A stretch of 64,000 nt of DNA from an uncultured Mycobacteriaceae bacterium. GTDB lineage: Bacteria; Actinomycetota; Actinomycetes; Mycobacteriales; Mycobacteriaceae. Shown piece after piece: positions 1 to 8,135 of this stretch (the first letter of the stretch is position 1; every line of letters starts with the position of its first letter). The stretch lies in contig CADEGF010000006.1 in NCBI GenBank assembly GCA_902826815.1, forward strand, positions 111,359-175,358. The letters run 5' to 3'. A model generated the notes under the pieces. The model was not told the origin of the DNA. It worked only from the letters and a program-made list of their open reading frames with translations, and searched no databases. The position numbers and the translations under genes are program-made.

Positions 1-1095
1 TCACTGCGCCAGATCGGCTGGGGCGGGCCGCAGCGGCAGGTTCAGGGCCTTCTGCGCACGCCACAGCGGCACAAGGTCGACGTAGTCGTGCCAGTTGGTG
101 CCCGGCGGGACGACCTTCAGGTCCATCTGCTCGTTGATGAACTGATCCATGTCCTTGACATCGAAGCCCCCGTCGCCGGTGTGATAGTTGGCGTTCTGCT
201 CATCGGCGTACGCATCGCGGTACGGCTGTGGAAGCTCGAAGCCCTTCGCGGCCATCAGGTCGAGAACCGCATCCTTGTTGTTGATGTCGTTGATGAACTG
301 GCGGGCCTTGAGCGTCGCCGTCAGGAAGGCCGCCGCGGTTTCCGGGCTCTCGGTCAGGATCTTGTTGGCGGCCCAGCCGTTCTGCGGCGCCCGTCCCAGC
401 TCCTGGAACAAGAACTTGCCGCCCTCGGCCTCCAACAGTGACTTGTGCCGAATCTGAAGGCTCGCACCGTCGACCGTGCCCGCGATCACCGACTGCAGGC
501 GCTGGTTGGACTGGCCCCCCGTGCTGACCAGTTTGACGTCAGTGTCGGGATTGATTCCGTTGTCGGTGAGGAGCTTTCGAATCAGGAAGTCGTTGCGACT
601 GCCGAACTGTCCTCCGGTGATCGTCTTGCCCTTGAGATCCTCGGCCGTATTGATGCCCTTGCGCACACCGAGGATGTTCGCCTCGCCGCCGAGATAGACC
701 GACAGATACCGCACCCCCGAGTTCGACTTCTTCGCCGCCGCGATAGAGGTATCGGTGTCGTACAGGGCGAAGTCCACCGACCCTCCGATCAGCGCAGGCA
801 GCGGATCCTCGACGGTCACGATCTCGACATTGTCGATCCCGACTTCCTTGAAGTAGCCCTTGTCCTGCGCCACCAGGATGTCGTGATGGAACAGGTAATA
901 GGGGTTGTCCACGGCCACCGTGATGTTCTTCTTCACCTGCGACGTGTCGATCGTGGCGTCGATCTCGTCGGCATTGGCCGGGAGGCTGGCCGCTCCCTCC
1001 GTGGGTGCGGCGTCGTCGCCTCCGCAGGCCGTCAGCACCGTCGCGAACGCCAAACTCGCGCTCACCAAGGCGAGCAATCGTTTGCTTCTCCTCAT
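1..1095 (-). CDS. ABC transporter substrate-binding lipoprotein (NMT1/SsuA type)
   Basis: A 364-aa extracytoplasmic binding protein of an aliphatic-sulfonate/nitrate/taurine-type ABC importer. A basic N-terminus and hydrophobic stretch end in lipobox LTAC with the acylated Cys at residue 24, so it should be a membrane-anchored lipoprotein. The NMT1-like fold follows: ligand-lobe start around VAVDNPYYLFHHDI, then GGSVDFALYDTD and a GKTITGGQFGSRNDFLIRKL stretch typical of the family. It is the last gene of a minus-strand operon after the ATPase and permease, 45 bp downstream of the permease. The LacI-type operator at 2891-2904 probably controls it. The substrate is unknown; the family also covers pyrimidine-precursor and phthalate importers. 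Confidence 0.85.
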   Translation of the reverse strand: MRRSKRLLALVSASLAFATVLTACGGDDAAPTEGAASLPANADEIDATIDTSQVKKNITVAVDNPYYLFHHDILVAQDKGYFKEVGIDNVEIVTVEDPLPALIGGSVDFALYDTDTSIAAAKKSNSGVRYLSVYLGGEANILGVRKGINTAEDLKGKTITGGQFGSRNDFLIRKLLTDNGINPDTDVKLVSTGGQSNQRLQSVIAGTVDGASLQIRHKSLLEAEGGKFLFQELGRAPQNGWAANKILTESPETAAAFLTATLKARQFINDINNKDAVLDLMAAKGFELPQPYRDAYADEQNANYHTGDGGFDVKDMDQFINEQMDLKVVPPGTNWHDYVDLVPLWRAQKALNLPLRPAPADLAQ

Positions 1096-1140
1096 GCACT
1101 TCTCCTTGTTGTGTGAATCTTCGGGGTGACTCCTTCGTGC

Positions 1141-1986
1141 CTATGCGCGCGCGAAGTCCCGCCAGGGCGCGGCGCGGCGTTCGACCCAGCGCATTCCCTG
1201 CACGAGCCCCACCGAAATGACCGCGAGCAGCAGCAAGGTGGCATACATCATCGGCGCATCGAACTGGTCGCCCGCCCGGTCCAGCAGGAACCCGAGTCCC
1301 TTTCCACCTCCGCCGAGCAGCTCCCCGATCAGCATCCCGACCAGCCCACGGGCGATGCCCTGGTTGATGCCGCTGATCACGAACGGCAGCGTGAACGGCA
1401 AAATCACCTTGGCGTAGAGCTGCGCCTCGTTCGCACCGAAGATCCGGCCGGCCCGCACCAGCGACGGGTCGACGGTCTTCACGCCCTCCATGCAGTTCAC
1501 CATCATCGGGAAAACCGCCGAAAGCACAATGATCGTGAGCTGCATGGAATTACCGAAGCCCAGGATCAGGATCAGCAACGGGATGAGGGCGACACGCGGC
1601 AACGACGTCATCGCCCACACATAGGGGGACAGGATCAGGTCGATGATCCGCACTCCGCCCATCAAAAGGCCGAGCGGGATGCCGATCACCGCAGCGATCA
1701 GCAGTCCGATGGTGAAGTTCTGCACGCTGTGGAGCAGTTGCGGGCCGATGATGCCGTCGACGAATCCGTGATACATCGCCGAGAACATGTCCGTGGCCTT
1801 GGGGAAGAACAGCGGGTTGATGATTTCGGAAAGGGCGAGCAGCTGCCAGCCCACGAAGAACAGCGTCAAGTTGATCACCGTGATGATGAGGGTCCGGAAG
1901 GGCGCCCATTTGCTGCGCGTGATCGTCTCGGTGACGGCAGCGGAGTCGGCGGTCGCGTCCGCCGTCGGCAGCGTGCTGGTACTCAT
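1141..1986 (-). CDS. ABC transporter permease (SsuC/TauC type)
   Basis: A 281-aa inner-membrane permease of the BPD_transp_1 family. A cytoplasmic N-terminus (residues 1-30) leads into about six hydrophobic segments. The EAA coupling loop that contacts the ATPase is visible as GANEAQLYAKVILP followed by the conserved glycine region GISGINQ-like and GLVGMLIGELLGGG. The ATG at 1986 was chosen because it forms a 4-base ATGA overlap with the stop of the ATPase gene, implying translational coupling. It works with the ATPase (1983-2852) and lipoprotein (1-1095) as one importer. Confidence 0.85.
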   Translation of the reverse strand: MSTSTLPTADATADSAAVTETITRSKWAPFRTLIITVINLTLFFVGWQLLALSEIINPLFFPKATDMFSAMYHGFVDGIIGPQLLHSVQNFTIGLLIAAVIGIPLGLLMGGVRIIDLILSPYVWAMTSLPRVALIPLLILILGFGNSMQLTIIVLSAVFPMMVNCMEGVKTVDPSLVRAGRIFGANEAQLYAKVILPFTLPFVISGINQGIARGLVGMLIGELLGGGGKGLGFLLDRAGDQFDAPMMYATLLLLAVISVGLVQGMRWVERRAAPWRDFARA

Positions 1987-2852
1987 CGGTCCCCTCCGGT
2001 CTTGGCTCCCAGTGCCTCGGCCTGGAGCTGGCTCCAGATGTGCTGGCGCAACTCGCCGAACCGGTCGCTGCGCCTGACGCCTTCGTCGAAGCGGGATCTG
2101 GGCAGGTCGACGTCGATGATTTCCTTGACGCGGCCCGGCCTGTTCGAGACCATGACCACTCGGTCCGCGAGCGTCAGCGCCTCGTCGATCGAGTGGGTGA
2201 TGAAGAAGACGGTCTGGCCCGTTTCGGCGATGATCTTCTCGAACTCGGCCTGCATGGCCTCGCGCGTCATGGCATCGACCGCCCCGAAGGGCTCGTCCAT
2301 CAACAGGATCTCCGGTTCCGACACCAGGGCACGTGCGATCCCGACCCGTTGGCGCATTCCGCCCGAGAGCTCGTACGGATAGGACTTCTCGAAGCCGGTG
2401 AGACCGACGAGCTCGAGCGCATCGCCGATGCGCTCCCGCATCACGGACTTCGAGGGGCGGGGGCGCCTGTTCTCCAGAGCGAACCTGACGTTGTTGTAGA
2501 CCGTGCGCCATGGCAGAACCGCGTAGTCCTGGAACACCATGGTCCGGTCCGGACCCGGCCCGTCGACGATCCGCCCACCGACTCGGATCGTCCCTTCCAG
2601 CGGCTTCATGAACCCGGCGATCATGTTGATCAGCGTGGTCTTACCGCAACCGGACGGGCCGACGATGGCGACGAACTCTCCCTCGTACACGTCGAGGAAC
2701 ACGTCCCTCAGTGCGATGAGCCGAGTCTTTTGCCGCTTGTTCTCGTATCCGGCACTCACGCCGCGAATCTCGATCAGCGGCGTCCGGGTCGCAGGCTCGT
2801 CGCCGATGTCAGACCGTGGTTGGCGGGTCACCGAGGGAACAGCCTGACTCAT
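1983..2852 (-). CDS. ABC transporter ATPase (SsuB/TauB type)
   Basis: A 289-aa nucleotide-binding subunit energising the nitrate/sulfonate/taurine-type importer. Walker A GPSGCGKT lies at residues 65-72, the signature is LSGGMRQRVGIARAL, Walker B is ILLMDEPF followed by the D-loop GAVDAMT, and the switch His is in FFITHSIDEAL. An in-frame extension back to 3014 exists, but the ATG at 2852 is preferred because the extension lacks family similarity and runs over the operator at 2891-2904. It is the first gene of the operon and overlaps the permease start by 4 bp. Confidence 0.88.
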   Translation of the reverse strand: MSQAVPSVTRQPRSDIGDEPATRTPLIEIRGVSAGYENKRQKTRLIALRDVFLDVYEGEFVAIVGPSGCGKTTLINMIAGFMKPLEGTIRVGGRIVDGPGPDRTMVFQDYAVLPWRTVYNNVRFALENRRPRPSKSVMRERIGDALELVGLTGFEKSYPYELSGGMRQRVGIARALVSEPEILLMDEPFGAVDAMTREAMQAEFEKIIAETGQTVFFITHSIDEALTLADRVVMVSNRPGRVKEIIDVDLPRSRFDEGVRRSDRFGELRQHIWSQLQAEALGAKTGGDR

Positions 2853-2890
2853 GAACTCCCAACCTCTGCTTCTACCCGAACAACAACCAT

Positions 2891-2904
2891 TGCAATCGTT
2901 TGCT
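2891..2904. promoter_or_regulatory. LacI-type operator 1 (ABC operon)
   Basis: TGCAATCGTTTGCT matches the palindrome TGCAA-N-CG-N-TTGCA in all but the last base. It lies 39 bp upstream of the ATPase start. The central CG and dyad are typical of LacI-family sites. It is one of six such sites around the LacI-family gene at 4094. Confidence 0.75.
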
Positions 2905-2999
2905 CCATCCTGCGATGTGACCTGGGCCATGTCAATGGGCGCTCCAAAGAAAAGTTGGCAGCCAACCAAACTGGCAGGTGAACGCCCAGCCAGGGGCTC

Positions 3000-3013
3000 C
3001 ACAAACGATTGCA
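3000..3013. promoter_or_regulatory. LacI-type operator 2 (NMT1-like gene)
   Basis: CACAAACGATTGCA keeps one full half-site and four bases of the other, with the central CG. It lies 20 bp before the ATG at 3033. Its centre is 109 bp from operator 1, close to a whole number of helical turns, so looping across the divergent promoter is possible. Confidence 0.7.
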
Positions 3014-3032
3014 CCTATGGCACCATGTGGTC

Positions 3033-3959
3033 ATGACACGCGCGCGACTACGCATCGGGACGTTCACGCCGTCACTGTTGATCGATCTCGCGCGCTCGAC
3101 CGGACGACTGGACCGCGCCGACCTCGAAGTCGTCGAGTCAGGGGTGCCCTCCTCACCGGCTCAATTCCGCTCGCTCGAAACCGGCGAGTTCGACGTGGTG
3201 ATGACGAGCCCGGACAACGTTCTTGCGTATCGGTTCCTCAGTTCGAATCCGCTTCAACGCAACATGCCGGTGGAGATCCTCGCCGGAATCGATAGGGGCC
3301 TTGGGCTGTCGTTGTGTCTCGCACCATCGGTGGCGAGCATCGCCGGTGTCCGCGATCAGGTGGTCGGGGTCGACGTGCCGGGGTCAGGCTTTGCGTTCGT
3401 GGCCTTCGCACTGTTGGAGCGCGCAGGCCTCGACCAAGACGACTACAGGGTCGAGTCCCTTGGATCGACGCCACGACGCGCTGTTGCACTGACAGAGGGA
3501 ACGTGCGCGGCCACCGTCCTCAATGCAGGCAACGAGTTGAGGGCGACGGCAGCCGGGTGCCGTGTCGTGAGCACGGTCGCGGACATCGGTCCCTACCTCG
3601 GTACGGTCATGGCAGCTTTGACAGACGATGACCCCGCCATCACCGGTCCGCGAAATCGGTTGGCAGAGGTGGTGATCGACACCGCGAAGGAGATCGCCAG
3701 CGGTCGTCTGCGCGCGGAGACCGTCGAAGCCGCGGGACGCCTGCTCGGGTTGGCGGAACCCGAAGCGCTGGCACATCTCGAGTGTCTGGTCGATCCCACC
3801 CACGGCCTCATCACCGACGGGCATGTGGACGGCGCGTCGATCGACACCCTGATCGAACTGAGGCGGCGGCACAGTCCGAGTCCGGATCTCGACGTGGTGG
3901 CGGCGCAGTGGCCGTCGATGCTTACGGCAGCTGCCAGCAGAACAGGCCGTCTCGCGTGA
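3033..3959 (+). CDS. NMT1/THI5-like periplasmic-binding-fold protein without signal peptide
   Basis: A 308-aa protein with a weak NMT1-like substrate-binding fold: N-terminal beta strand RLRIGTFTPS, then GEFDVVMTSPDNVLAY, which resembles the ligand-loop region of SsuA/THI5 proteins. There is no signal sequence or lipobox from the ATG at 3033, so it appears cytosolic, unlike the lipoprotein at 1-1095. It is divergent from the ABC operon and has its own LacI-type operator 20 bp upstream. It could be a cytosolic ligand-binding or enzymatic NMT1-fold protein acting on the imported compound. Function is not established; the fold assignment is moderate. Confidence 0.6.
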   Translation: MTRARLRIGTFTPSLLIDLARSTGRLDRADLEVVESGVPSSPAQFRSLETGEFDVVMTSPDNVLAYRFLSSNPLQRNMPVEILAGIDRGLGLSLCLAPSVASIAGVRDQVVGVDVPGSGFAFVAFALLERAGLDQDDYRVESLGSTPRRAVALTEGTCAATVLNAGNELRATAAGCRVVSTVADIGPYLGTVMAALTDDDPAITGPRNRLAEVVIDTAKEIASGRLRAETVEAAGRLLGLAEPEALAHLECLVDPTHGLITDGHVDGASIDTLIELRRRHSPSPDLDVVAAQWPSMLTAAASRTGRLA

Positions 3960-4060
3960 GCGGCCGCGTCGGCGAATTGTTCGCCAGCCGACCGCGTGAT
4001 GACGGGAATGGACGGATATATTGCACGTGCCCAGGGGGAACTCCATCATTGACGAGAGGC

Positions 4061-4074
4061 TGCATCCGTTTGCA
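4061..4074. promoter_or_regulatory. LacI-type operator 3 (autoregulatory)
   Basis: TGCATCCGTTTGCA is a near-perfect dyad 20 bp upstream of the GTG start of the LacI-family gene at 4094. Its position suggests autorepression. Confidence 0.75.
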
Positions 4075-4093
4075 GTAGAGGAGGGAGTGGGCT

Positions 4094-5128
4094 GTGCACA
4101 GGGCCACGTTGCGTGAGGTCGCGGTGATGGCCGGTGTCCATCCGGCCACCGCGTCACGCGCCTTGAACCAACAGACCGAGAGTTTGGTCAATACCGAGAC
4201 GGCCGCCCGCATCAAGAAGATCGCCACCGAGATGGGCTACTCGCCGAACCCGATTGCGCGCAGCCTCAAGACATCTCGATCGGCCAGCATCGGCCTGGTG
4301 ATCCCGGATCTGACCAATCCCCTGTTCCCGCCCATCGTGCGAGGGGTCGAGGACGTGCTACGCCCGATCGGCTACAACGCCTGGATCGTCAATACCGACA
4401 GCAGGCCCGACGTGGAGAAGGCGGCGGTCGAGTCGTTCCGCCAGCGCAACGTCGAGGGCTTCGTGTTCGCGACCGCGCATTTGAATTACCCCCTGTTCGA
4501 CGAACTTGCCGCGGCGTCCACGCCGATGGTCTTGGTCAACCGTCGCAGCTCCAGTGCCGACATCCCGTCGGTCACCCCCGATGACGCGGCAGGCGTCGCG
4601 ATGGCCATGCAGCATCTCGTCGACCTTGGGCACACCCACATCGTGCATCTCGCGGGACCGCAGGATCTGTCGACCGGCGTCAACAGGCGGCGCGCGTTCG
4701 CCTCCAGCCTGGAGGACCTCCATCTCCCTGCCGAGAGCTCGCGGACGGTGGTCTGCGAGGAATGGTCAGAGCAGGCAGGCGCGAAGGGCATGCGAACACT
4801 GCTGGACGCCGGTCCGGAGTTCACCGCGGTATTGGCGGGTAACGACCTGCTCGCCCTCGGCGTGTACGACGCTCTGTCCGAGCGGGGTATGCGCTGCCCG
4901 GATGACATCAGCGTCGTCGGTTTCAACGACATTCCGTTCATGGACAAGGTCTCACCGCCGATGACGACGGTGCGCATCCCCCACTACGAGATCGGCGCAG
5001 AAGCGGCCCGATTGTTGCTCGAAGTGCTCCACGACCCGGACCGCCATCCGCGTTCGCTGTTGCTCCCGCTGACGATGGCCATCCGGGCCTCGACCGGCCC
5101 CGTGCCCGCACATCGCGTCAACGGCTGA
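4094..5128 (+). CDS. LacI-family transcriptional regulator
   Basis: A 344-aa repressor with an N-terminal LacI helix-turn-helix (TLREVAVMAGVHPATASRAL, residues 5-24), a hinge helix NPIARSLKTSRS around residues 53-64 whose Leu side chain usually intercalates at a central CG, and a periplasmic-binding-like effector domain (IGLVIPDLTNPLFPPIVRG onward). The GTG start is preceded by a strong ribosome site (GAGGAGGGAG, 4079-4088). The same palindrome occurs at its own promoter and at five others nearby, so it is the obvious local regulator of the 1-13.3 kb catabolic locus. The effector is unknown, presumably the transported compound or a metabolite. Confidence 0.9.
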   Translation: MHRATLREVAVMAGVHPATASRALNQQTESLVNTETAARIKKIATEMGYSPNPIARSLKTSRSASIGLVIPDLTNPLFPPIVRGVEDVLRPIGYNAWIVNTDSRPDVEKAAVESFRQRNVEGFVFATAHLNYPLFDELAAASTPMVLVNRRSSSADIPSVTPDDAAGVAMAMQHLVDLGHTHIVHLAGPQDLSTGVNRRRAFASSLEDLHLPAESSRTVVCEEWSEQAGAKGMRTLLDAGPEFTAVLAGNDLLALGVYDALSERGMRCPDDISVVGFNDIPFMDKVSPPMTTVRIPHYEIGAEAARLLLEVLHDPDRHPRSLLLPLTMAIRASTGPVPAHRVNG

Positions 5129-5174
5129 GGGGCCATGCTGCGGTATTGACTTGGGTAGGGCTGCACGGCAGTAT

Positions 5175-5188
5175 TGCAACCGATTGCA
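5175..5188. promoter_or_regulatory. LacI-type operator 4 (dehydrogenase/M24 operon)
   Basis: TGCAACCGATTGCA is a perfect TGCAA-N-CG-N-TTGCA match, 18 bp before the ATG at 5207. Confidence 0.8.
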
Positions 5189-5206
5189 GTCGAATGGGGA
5201 GAGTGA

Positions 5207-6154
5207 ATGGCAGACAACGAGAACACGACCAGCGTCGGCTGGATCGGGGCCGGTCGGATGGGCTACGCGATGATCGAACGCCTGCTGGACGCCGGTCATG
5301 ACGTGTCGGTCTACAACCGGACCCGGTCCAAGGCGGAGCCGCTGGCCGAGCGGGGCGCCAAACTCGTCGACACCCCCGCCCAGTTGGCCGATCGCGAGGT
5401 CGTCTTCGTCATGGTCGCGGCCTCCGACGACCTCGAGGCCGTCACTGTCGGCGAGGACGGGCTTCTGACCGCCGACGTTTCGCCCCAGATCGTCGTCGAC
5501 TGCTCTACCGTCTCGGCTGCCGTCTCGGCGAAGATCCGGGTTCTTGCAGCCGAGCGCGGGACCGCGCTTCTGGCCGCTCCTGTCAGCGGCAATCCGAAGG
5601 TCGTCCGGTCGGGCAAGCTCACGCTGGCGATCTCGGGGCCGCGGGAGTCCTACGACCGCGCCGAGCACCTCCTTCGCCCCCTTGGCCGGGGCGTCACCTA
5701 CGTCGGTGAGGACGAGGTCGCTCGCCTCGTCAAGATCTGCCACAACGTATTCCTCGGCGTGGTCGCGCAGTCCCTCGCCGAGATCACCGTGCTCGCTGAA
5801 CAGGGCGGCACGAGCCGTCAAGCGTTCCTGGAGTTCCTCAACAACTCGGTCATGGGGTCGGTGTTCACCCGGTACAAGTCGCCGGCGTTGGTGAACCTCG
5901 ACTTCTCGCCAACGTTCACCAACGTGTTGTTGCGCAAGGACTTCGACCTCGGACTTGAAGCCGCCCGCGAGCACGGTGTGCCGATGCCCGTAGCGGCGTT
6001 GGCCGCCGAGATGGTGTCCGCCGCGGTCGGTGCTGGCCACACCAGCGAGGACTTCGCCACCTTGCTGCTCGAACAGGCCCGGCGGTCCGGAGTCGAGCTC
6101 GTCTCCGAAAATGCTGTCGTCGACGACGGTCTGGGGACCGACTCGAATGGGTGA
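5207..6154 (+). CDS. NAD(P)-dependent beta-hydroxyacid dehydrogenase (3-HIBDH family)
   Basis: A 315-aa member of the 3-hydroxyisobutyrate/6-phosphogluconate dehydrogenase family, oxidising a beta-hydroxyacid or reducing a semialdehyde in the cytosol. The Rossmann motif GAGRMG is at residues 14-19 and VYNRTRSKAE follows with an Arg suited to NADP. CSTVSA is the substrate-loop serine region, PVSGNPKVVRSGKL the family signature, and the catalytic Lys is in LVKICHN (KxxxN). It is the first gene of a two-gene operon with the M24 protein (8-bp overlap), under operator 4. The exact substrate is unknown (3-hydroxyisobutyrate, tartronate semialdehyde or another). Confidence 0.85.
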   Translation: MADNENTTSVGWIGAGRMGYAMIERLLDAGHDVSVYNRTRSKAEPLAERGAKLVDTPAQLADREVVFVMVAASDDLEAVTVGEDGLLTADVSPQIVVDCSTVSAAVSAKIRVLAAERGTALLAAPVSGNPKVVRSGKLTLAISGPRESYDRAEHLLRPLGRGVTYVGEDEVARLVKICHNVFLGVVAQSLAEITVLAEQGGTSRQAFLEFLNNSVMGSVFTRYKSPALVNLDFSPTFTNVLLRKDFDLGLEAAREHGVPMPVAALAAEMVSAAVGAGHTSEDFATLLLEQARRSGVELVSENAVVDDGLGTDSNG

Positions 6155-7394
6155 GCCGCGGCCCCTTCCGGCTCCGGGGCACATGGGTGTCGACTACGAA
6201 GAACGCGTCGACTTCGCCCGGCTCCGCGACTACCGGCTGGGTCGCGCGAAGGCGGCGCTCGAGTCGAGTGAGTGCGGCGCCTTTCTGCTGTTCGACTTTT
6301 ACAACATCCGCTACACGACGCAGACGTGGATCGGTGGCGCCCTCGGCGACAAGATGACGCGCTACGCGCTGCTTACCCGCACCGCTGACGACCCATGGCT
6401 GTGGGACTTCGGTTCGGCCGTGCGCCACCACCAGATCTACTCGAACTGGCTGCCCGACGAGAACTGCCGCCCCGGCATGCTCGGGATGCGCGGCGCCGTT
6501 GCGCCGTCGGCCGGCCTGATGGTGTCGGCCATCCGCGAGCTCAAGGGCATCCTCTCCGACGCCGGCCTGGCCGACGCCCCGGTGGGCGTCGACATCGTCG
6601 AGCCCCCGTTCCTGTTCGAGATGCAGCGGCAGGGACTGACGGTTGTGGACTGCCAGCAGCGCATGCTCGACGCGCGGGAGATCAAATCCGCCGACGAGAT
6701 CATGCTGCTCACCCAGGCGGCGGCGATGGTCGACGGTGTCTATCAGGACATCGTCGAGGTCCTCAAGCCCGGTATCCGCGAGAACGAGATCGTGGCGCTG
6801 GTGAATCAACGGCTCTACGCGATGGGCTCCGACCAGGTCGAGGCCGTGAACGCGATCAGCGGCGAACGGTGCAATCCCCATCCGCACAATTTCACCGACC
6901 GCTTGATCCGGCCGGGCGACCAGGCCTTCTTCGACATCATCCACAGCTTCAACGGCTATCGCACGTGCTACTACCGGACGTTCAACGTCGGCAGCGCGAC
7001 CCCGAGTCAGCACGACGCCTACACCAAGGCTCGCGAGTGGATGGACGCCTCCATTGCGATGGTCCGGCCCGGCGTCGGCACCGACGAAGTGGCGGCGGTC
7101 TGGCCGAAGGCAACCGAGTTCGGCTTCGACAATGAGCTCGCCGCCTTCGGGCTGCAGTTCGGCCACGGCCTCGGCCTCGGCCTGCACGAACGCCCGATCA
7201 TCTCGCGGCTGAACTCGATGATCGAACCGATCGAGTTGAAGGAGGGCATGGTCTTCGCCCTCGAGACATACTGTCCGGCCTCCGACGGCTACTCGGCCGC
7301 GCGCATCGAGGAAGAGGTGGTGGTGACGGCGGACGGACCCCGGATCCTCACCCTGTTCCCCGCGCAGGACCTCGTCATCGCCAACAAGTACTGA
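6147..7394 (+). CDS. M24 (creatinase/aminopeptidase P-fold) hydrolase with a substituted metal ligand
   Basis: About 415 aa: an N-terminal creatinase-type domain followed by a pita-bread M24 domain. Ligand-type residues visible are Asp263 (FFDIIH), His340 (FGHGLGLGLHE), Glu373 (FALETY) and a C-terminal Glu in RIEEEVVV. The second Asp, expected 11 residues after the first, is Cys274 (GYRTCYYRT), so the classical two-metal site is incomplete. This argues against an ordinary Xaa-Pro peptidase and leaves creatinase-like C-N hydrolysis or a DddP-like lyase activity open. The ATG at 6147 overlaps the upstream gene by 8 bp; ATG 6183 is an alternative. It is co-transcribed with the dehydrogenase. Confidence 0.8.
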   Translation: MGEPRPLPAPGHMGVDYEERVDFARLRDYRLGRAKAALESSECGAFLLFDFYNIRYTTQTWIGGALGDKMTRYALLTRTADDPWLWDFGSAVRHHQIYSNWLPDENCRPGMLGMRGAVAPSAGLMVSAIRELKGILSDAGLADAPVGVDIVEPPFLFEMQRQGLTVVDCQQRMLDAREIKSADEIMLLTQAAAMVDGVYQDIVEVLKPGIRENEIVALVNQRLYAMGSDQVEAVNAISGERCNPHPHNFTDRLIRPGDQAFFDIIHSFNGYRTCYYRTFNVGSATPSQHDAYTKAREWMDASIAMVRPGVGTDEVAAVWPKATEFGFDNELAAFGLQFGHGLGLGLHERPIISRLNSMIEPIELKEGMVFALETYCPASDGYSAARIEEEVVVTADGPRILTLFPAQDLVIANKY

Positions 7395-7415
7395 CCACTA
7401 CCCACCCGGGCGCGG

Positions 7416-8135
7416 TCAGCCCTTCACGCCACCGCCGAAGTACATCTGGCCCAGGTTCGGGTCGGCCAGGATGTCGGCAGCGGGACGCTGGGTGACGACC
7501 CGACCGCTTTCCATCACGATGCCGTCGGTCGCCATCCGCATCCCGAACTTCACATTCTGCTCGACAACCAGGATGGTCTTGCCTGCGTCGCGCATCACCG
7601 TCACGGAGTCGTACACGATGCGCAGTGCTTTCGGGTCGAGACCCAACGACGGCTCGTCCAGCAGGAGTAGCACAGGGTCCAGCATCAGGCAGCGGGCGAA
7701 CTCGACCATCCGGCGCTGGCCGCCGGACAGGTTGCCCGCCGTCTCGCGTGGTCGTTCGGCGACGATCGGGAAAAGTTCGGCGACCTGGGCGTAGCGTTTA
7801 CGCACCAGTGCCCGGTCCCGTCGGACGATGTACGCGCCGAGCAGCACGTTCTCGCGCACCGTCAGGTTCGCGAACAGGGCATCTGACTGGGGGATCTGGG
7901 CCACCCCCAGGCGCAGGATATCGGCAGGCGAGCACCGGTGGATCGGCTCGCCAGCCAACGTGATCTCACCCTCCCGTGGCTTGAGCAGTCCGCTGATGGT
8001 CCGCAGGACCGTGGACTTGCCCGCGCCGTTGGGGCCGACGATGCACGCGATGCCGCCCTCGGCGACGTCGATGTCCACGCCCTGCAGGACGTCGCCGCCG
8101 CCGTAACCCGCCACCACACCACGCAGCGTCAGCAT
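7416..8135 (-). CDS. Branched-chain amino-acid-type ABC transporter ATPase (LivF type)
   Basis: A 239-aa ATPase of the HAAT (Liv) importer family. Walker A GPNGAGKS is at residues 34-41, the signature is [13 protein letters not shown], and Walker [17 protein letters not shown] is a LivF hallmark. It directly abuts the fused LivM-LivG gene (no spacer) and is the last gene of a four-gene operon led by the lipoprotein at 10855-12081. It is convergent with the M24 gene. It supplies the second ATPase beside the LivG-type domain of the fusion. Confidence 0.9.
   Translation of the reverse strand: MLTLRGVVAGYGGGDVLQGVDIDVAEGGIACIVGPNGAGKSTVLRTISGLLKPREGEITLAGEPIHRCSPADILRLGVAQIPQSDALFANLTVRENVLLGAYIVRRDRALVRKRYAQVAELFPIVAERPRETAGNLSGGQRRMVEFARCLMLDPVLLLLDEPSLGLDPKALRIVYDSVTVMRDAGKTILVVEQNVKFGMRMATDGIVMESGRVVTQRPAADILADPNLGQMYFGGGVKG

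Noticed and set aside
6147-7394. DMSP lyase DddP identity for the M24 protein
   Set aside because: The general M24 layout is shared, but the DddP metal residues are not reproduced and no DMSP genes are nearby.
7391-7419. CTGACC/GGTCAG inverted repeat as a terminator between the M24 and livF-type genes
   Set aside because: The arms are only six bases with a 17-bp loop and overlap both coding ends; support is too weak.
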